Shown piece by piece: positions 60,009 to 64,000 of a stretch of 64,000 nucleotides of DNA. Numbering within the stretch: the first letter of the stretch is position 1; the number at the start of each line of letters is the position of its first letter. The notes under the pieces are model-generated. The model saw nothing but the letters and a program-made list of their open reading frames with translations, did not search any database and was not told the DNA's origin. The stretch comes from Amycolatopsis xylanica. GTDB taxonomy: Bacteria > Actinomycetota > Actinomycetes > Mycobacteriales > Pseudonocardiaceae. Position numbers and translations under genes: made by a program. The stretch covers positions 62,001-126,000 of the forward strand of contig NZ_FNON01000011.1 in assembly GCF_900107045.1 (NCBI RefSeq). The letters run 5' to 3'.

Positions 60009-61240
60009 CCGAGGTCAGGCTGGGGCTGATCGAGTTCGGCAAGGCGCTCAACGACACGGTCACCGTGCCGGGCCTCGGGCAGCTGCCCGGTGGCCAGGTG
60101 AGCGTCGGCCGCGCGACCCGCGGCGCCCGCGCCCGGCTTGTGCGTAACGACCGCGTGCTCGCCGAGGATCTGCGCCTCGGGATCATGCTGCGCAAGAAGT
60201 TCCTGTCCAGCGAGCTGGAACCGCGCACGGAAGCCGGGTTCCTGCGTGACGTCTTCGTCGCCGTCGGGCGCCGCGACATCGTGCCCGGCGACGCGCTGGA
60301 ACTGTACGCGGACAACGAGATCGGGCCCGACACGAGCAGCCAGGTCGGCGTCGCGCAGGTGCACGCGCCGGGGCACAGTTTCCTGACCGGGTTCCACGCG
60401 CAGGTGCGCCAGCACGAAGGGACGCTGCGCGACGGCGCGCTGATCGGCCATTTCCGCGGTGGCCAGGTCATCGGCTCGCCGATGCGCGTGCTCGGGCTGT
60501 CGGGACCGGCCGGGCCGATCCCCGAGGTGCCCGCCGGGCAGTACGCGACCGCGCTGCTCGGCTTCCAGTGCGCCGCGCCGCCGATGCCGGGCGACATGCT
60601 GGCCGTCTATCCCGAAGCGGACCGCGAGTACCTGGAGCACCGCGAAGGCATCGCGGTGGTGCACGGCGTCAACCTGCTGGGCGACGGCTCGGCGGTGGCC
60701 GCCGTCGAGGTGCCCGAGCAGATGGCCCGCAACGTGCTCACCGCGGGCTCGCTGGCCCGGCTGATCCGCCCGAACGGCGTCGGCATGGAGACCACCTCCA
60801 CGGTGGTCCGCACCGGTATCAAGGTCACGTCCCTGGCCAGGGGGAACATGATCATCCCGGCGGGCTCCGGCACCGGCGTGTTCACCATGGGACTGTCCAC
60901 ACAGGACGTCCAGGCCAACGACGTGGTCGAAACGTATGTGCCCGCACCGGGAACACGAGCCGACCAACAGCTCGCTCCACCGCCGCTTCCCGAGGCGCCG
61001 AGTTCGCCCGTGGACGTCAACACGGCCCCGCCGTCCGACTTGGCCGCCTTGCCGGGCATGTCGCCGGAACGCGCCGCGTCGGCCGTCGAACTCCGGCAGC
61101 GGCAAGGCGGTTTCGCCGATGTGGAGGCGTTCGGGGTCGCCGTCGGCCTGCAGCCGCACGAGATCGTGCGGCTGCGTGGCCGGGCGACCGCGAGCCGGGT
61201 GGAGCAGCGCGGCACCGGGATCCGCCAGCTGGACATCTAG
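60005..61240 (+). CDS. Beta-barrel protein with C-terminal helix-hairpin-helix
   Basis: 411 residues from GTG 60005 (GTGA overlap). The N-terminal part has repeated beta-barrel segments resembling an IF2/EF-Tu-like domain (GRATRGARARLVRNDRVLAED ... DIVPGDALELYAD), from pattern only. The last 70 residues are a ComEA-like helix-hairpin-helix (VNTAPPSDLAALPGMSPERA) that could bind nucleic acid. Last gene of the Ycf46 block. Its TAG stop shares CTAG with the stop of the convergent glycosidase gene. Confidence 0.75.
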   Translation: MTEVRLGLIEFGKALNDTVTVPGLGQLPGGQVSVGRATRGARARLVRNDRVLAEDLRLGIMLRKKFLSSELEPRTEAGFLRDVFVAVGRRDIVPGDALELYADNEIGPDTSSQVGVAQVHAPGHSFLTGFHAQVRQHEGTLRDGALIGHFRGGQVIGSPMRVLGLSGPAGPIPEVPAGQYATALLGFQCAAPPMPGDMLAVYPEADREYLEHREGIAVVHGVNLLGDGSAVAAVEVPEQMARNVLTAGSLARLIRPNGVGMETTSTVVRTGIKVTSLARGNMIIPAGSGTGVFTMGLSTQDVQANDVVETYVPAPGTRADQQLAPPPLPEAPSSPVDVNTAPPSDLAALPGMSPERAASAVELRQRQGGFADVEAFGVAVGLQPHEIVRLRGRATASRVEQRGTGIRQLDI

Positions 61241-62124
61241 CCCGCGTAGACGGCTTCCTTGCCGTACAACTCCTTCGTGAAGCTGGAGATGTAGGTGTGG
61301 GAGTCGGAAGCGCCGAGGTTGTAGGTCAGGTAGACACCGTACCCTTCGCTCACGGTGCGCCGCGCCAGGCTGGCGGCGGTGCTCGTCGACGTGGCGCCGA
61401 TCTGCACCGCCGCGGGTGAAAGCCGCGACTTCGGGAGCGCGATGCTCGGAACACCCCACGTGCCGTAGTAGGGATTCCACGCGTAGCTGAACTTCGACGT
61501 GATGTCGACGCCGCCATAGGACAGTCGCGACGCGGCCGGGCCGATGTTGTACAGCGAGATCAGCTTGGTCGGCATCGCCGCGCGCAATGCCGAAACGAGG
61601 TACACGAAGGAACTGGCGTTGGGCTGGCCGGTGCCGTTCTTGCCGTACTCCGAATACTCGTCGTCGAAGTCGATGCCGTCGAGCCCGTACTTGGTCACCG
61701 TGTCCGACAGCTGCTTCGCGAACGCCTCGGCCGAGGCCTTGGTCGGGAAGTTCGCGAACCCGGCGCCCTGGTGGTTGCCCAGTATCGACAGCATGACCTT
61801 GATTCCCTTGGCCTGCAACGGCCGGACCTGGGTCGCCACGTTGTCGAGCACACGCTGCACGTTCGGGTTGAAGTACAGGTACGCGGCCTTCTTCGTGGTG
61901 TCGTAGTTGATGTTGGCGGCGAAGATCACGCCGACGTCGAACACGTTCCCGCCGCCTTGCAGCGCGTACTTGCCGACGTTCAGCATGCTGTTGTTGTTGA
62001 CCTCGATGTAGGCGACGGAGATGGGCCCGGTCTTCGCCGGCACCGCGTTCGCCGTGTTCGTCGCCATGCCCGCGAGGAGGGCCACGCCCGCCAGCAGCGC
62101 GGTGATCCGGCCGAGTTTGGACAC
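61237..62124 (-). CDS. Secreted Endo-H-like glycosidase (GH18)
   Basis: 295 residues. Signal peptide (ITALLAGVALLAGMATN, cleavage near ANA-VP). TIM barrel with the GH18 catalytic motif DGIDFDDEYSEYG (about 150-162), catalytic Glu before YSEYG. Close to endo-beta-N-acetylglucosaminidases of the Endo H type that cut the chitobiose core of high-mannose N-glycans. Secreted, so likely used on environmental glycoproteins. Confidence 0.92.
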   Translation of the reverse strand: MSKLGRITALLAGVALLAGMATNTANAVPAKTGPISVAYIEVNNNSMLNVGKYALQGGGNVFDVGVIFAANINYDTTKKAAYLYFNPNVQRVLDNVATQVRPLQAKGIKVMLSILGNHQGAGFANFPTKASAEAFAKQLSDTVTKYGLDGIDFDDEYSEYGKNGTGQPNASSFVYLVSALRAAMPTKLISLYNIGPAASRLSYGGVDITSKFSYAWNPYYGTWGVPSIALPKSRLSPAAVQIGATSTSTAASLARRTVSEGYGVYLTYNLGASDSHTYISSFTKELYGKEAVYAG

Positions 62125-62219
62125 CGTTCATCAACTCCCGTCGATAGGGTGAACTCGAGCCTATGTATGTTCCTTTCTTCCTAGGTGTCAAGGATTGTGA
62201 TCGATTCACCTCTGTTGGC

Positions 62220-63551
62220 CTACGCGGTTAGTCTGGAACGCTCACGCTGAGCGGTACGGAGCCCGAACTCCACGGCGGACACCTCGCCGTGCTCGTCACG
62301 CAGGAACCGGGCCAGCGGCCTGCGTGTGTCGGCCGCCCTGGCCACCACGTCCTCGGCCACGAAGGCGACCTCGAAGGCGGGCGGGGTCTCGATCGTGCCG
62401 TCGGTCGCCACCATCCGAGCCCACAAACCGCCGTCGCGCACGGTGAACTCGAACCCCAGATCACCGGTCGGGAAGCTCCCGGCGTACTCCGCCGGGTCGG
62501 TCGGCACGACCGGCTTGGCTTCGAGCGCGGGCAGGCCTGCCAGGTTCTCCAGGCACCAGTCGACCACCTTCGGCCCCAGCACGCCGCCACCGACACCGTT
62601 GGTCAGCACGGTGACCGCGAAGTTCTCGGCGGGCACGGTGATGAAGTCGGACAGCTGCAGGTTGCTGACGTTGCCGCCATGCCGGACGATCTCGGCGTCG
62701 CCATGCCGGGTGACCATCCAGCCCAGCGCGATCTGCTCGATCGGGCACGCGGCCGCGCGCTGCGGGGTCCGCCACAGCGCCCTGGTCGCGTCACTGAGCG
62801 GTGGCGCGTCTTTCGCTTGCCCAGTAAGCAAAAACCTCGCCCACCGCAGCTGGTCGGCCGCCGTCGACCACAGTCCCCCACCGGGATTGAGCGAGCGCGT
62901 GAGGCCGATGTCGTGCGCCACTTCGGACTTCCCGTCACGCAGCACATGGCCGACGGCGTGCGGCCTGGTCAGCACATCCCATGGCAGGAACCACGAATCG
63001 GTCATGTCCAGCGGTTCCAGCAGCCGTTCCCGCACCAGATCCTCGTACCCGAGGCCCGAAACCACCTCGGCCACCCGGCCCGCCAGCAGGAAACCCGAGT
63101 TGCTGTAGGAGAAAACCTCGCCGACCCCGAACACCTGGGGCAGCTCGTCGAAGCGCGCGGCGGCCGCGGCGAGCGCGTCCGAACCCCACCCGGAGGCGAT
63201 GTCCACGTCCCCGAGGAACCCGGCGGAATGCGTGAGCAGATGCCGCGTGGTGATGGTGTCGCGCGCGACGGGATCGGCCAGCCGCAACTCGGGCAGGTAC
63301 TTCGCGACCGGCTCGTCGAGATCCAGCACGCCGTCCTCGACCAGCGCCAGCACCGCGGCCGCGGTGAACGTCTTGCTCGTCGAGCCGATCATGAACAGCG
63401 TGCCCGGCTCCACCGCCTGCCCGGTGTCCACACTGGACACCCCGGTGGTGAGCAGCGACTCTTCGCCGTCGTGCAGGATGCCCACCGAGGCACCCGGCAC
63501 GCCGGCCTCGCGCGCCCACTCGTCGAGCAATGGCTGCAGTTCCCGATTCAT
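62220..63551 (-). CDS. Beta-lactamase-family serine hydrolase
   Basis: 443 residues: class C/EstB-like fold with Ser57-x-x-Lys60 (GSTSK), Tyr-x-Asn motif YSNSG (about 147-151) and a H-G-G-N-V box near 285 in place of KTG. No signal peptide, so a cytosolic esterase or peptidase is more likely than a beta-lactamase. The C-terminal 130 residues are a separate beta-rich lipocalin-like domain. It lies 115 bases from the TetR gene. Confidence 0.88.
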   Translation of the reverse strand: MNRELQPLLDEWAREAGVPGASVGILHDGEESLLTTGVSSVDTGQAVEPGTLFMIGSTSKTFTAAAVLALVEDGVLDLDEPVAKYLPELRLADPVARDTITTRHLLTHSAGFLGDVDIASGWGSDALAAAAARFDELPQVFGVGEVFSYSNSGFLLAGRVAEVVSGLGYEDLVRERLLEPLDMTDSWFLPWDVLTRPHAVGHVLRDGKSEVAHDIGLTRSLNPGGGLWSTAADQLRWARFLLTGQAKDAPPLSDATRALWRTPQRAAACPIEQIALGWMVTRHGDAEIVRHGGNVSNLQLSDFITVPAENFAVTVLTNGVGGGVLGPKVVDWCLENLAGLPALEAKPVVPTDPAEYAGSFPTGDLGFEFTVRDGGLWARMVATDGTIETPPAFEVAFVAEDVVARAADTRRPLARFLRDEHGEVSAVEFGLRTAQRERSRLTA

Positions 63552-63666
63552 CCTCGTCCCTCTTCGTGCGTCGCGGTGCGGTTCCCCTCACCGTGGCACC
63601 GCGACGACGCCGCCGGTTCGTCCACACGCACGGACACCGCGGCCGAGATTCGTCGGCCCGCACCAC

Positions 63667-64000
63667 TCAGGCCGCGGAGAAAAGCCGATCGAGCCGATAG
63701 TCCACGATCGCCATCGCCTGTTCCGCGGTGTAGGCGTCGACCAAGATCCCGGTGACCAGCCCGGCGGCCATCGCCGCGAGCGCGTCGGCCTCCAAGCCGG
63801 GATCGACATCGGCCGGAACACGGTCGCCCGCCTGGGCTTTCCGGAGCTGCTCGGCCAGCGCACGCACCAGATGCGGGAGCAGCGCTTCTTCGTCGGGGTC
63901 CTGGCGCCCACGCGTGACGTCGACGGCGAAGTAGGCGATCTGGACCGCGCAGAGCATGCGGCTTCGCTCGTCGGAGGGCAGGACGCCGGACAGGTACGCA
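63667..64000 (-). CDS. TetR-family regulator, C-terminal part
   Basis: The frame runs off the right edge (the codons before ATG 63957 stay open: LSGVLPSDERSRM). About 111 residues visible, all from the helical ligand-binding domain with LTxxAVD-like FAVDVTRG and the LEADALAAMAAGLVTGILVDAYTA helices. The HTH is outside the window. It probably controls the adjacent serine hydrolase. Confidence 0.7.
   Translation of the reverse strand, partial: AYLSGVLPSDERSRMLCAVQIAYFAVDVTRGRQDPDEEALLPHLVRALAEQLRKAQAGDRVPADVDPGLEADALAAMAAGLVTGILVDAYTAEQAMAIVDYRLDRLFSAA

Overview
The window is high-G+C actinobacterial chromosome (about 70% G+C where I counted a line, for example 2101-2160). F420-type LLM oxidoreductase, MptB-like mannosyltransferase, UdgX, SARP, WhiB, WXG-free secreted proteins and an actinomycete integrative element together suggest a Pseudonocardiaceae member such as Amycolatopsis or Lentzea. 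That placement is inference from gene content, not a search.

Layout. 1-5.7 kb: two overlapping genes for very large uncharacterised proteins. 5.8-9.2 kb: MmyB-like regulator divergent from a double-SnoaL / NAD(P)-binding gene pair, a CadD remnant and a lipoprotein. 9.2-15.1 kb: a scarred accessory zone with an orphan 3' end of tRNA-Val, two small secreted proteins, an SDR/NTF2 pair, and a string of gene fragments (MerR start with its operator, DNA ligase 5' end, frameshifted tyrosine recombinase, AbrB gene with a nonsense codon). 15.4-22 kb: a low-G+C defence-like island with an HNH nuclease, a STAND/TPR ATPase, a serine-recombinase fragment and an OLD-like ATPase/TOPRIM nuclease.

22.5-33.0 kb: an actinomycete integrative and conjugative element (AICE). 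It holds two HTH-Nudix paralogues facing each other with a cupin gene between, a Cro/XRE regulator, an excisionase-like protein, a WhiB protein, membrane proteins, an FtsK/TraB DNA translocase and a large serine integrase. The integrase gene runs into tRNA-Leu(GAG), and the hairpin that should terminate the tRNA lies in integrase codons. I see no replication initiator.

33.1-64 kb: ordinary chromosomal genes: dialkylglycine decarboxylase-like enzyme with divergent LysR, secreted lipase, two SDRs, SMP-30-like protein, coiled-coil lipoprotein, RidA, F420 oxidoreductase, mannosyltransferase, UdgX, hydrolases, ferredoxin reductase, TauD, an atypical response regulator divergent from a SARP, Endo-H-like glycosidase, serine hydrolase and a TetR partial at the edge. 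Two copies of an approximately 86-nt palindromic repeat lie at 41.0 and 51.1 kb.

The strongest candidate for an undescribed system is the translationally coupled five-gene block 57132-61240: Ycf46-like AAA ATPase, DUF2997 protein, radical SAM enzyme, DUF1257 (Ycf35-like) protein and a beta-barrel/helix-hairpin-helix protein. The second is the paired HTH-Nudix/cupin cassette of the AICE.
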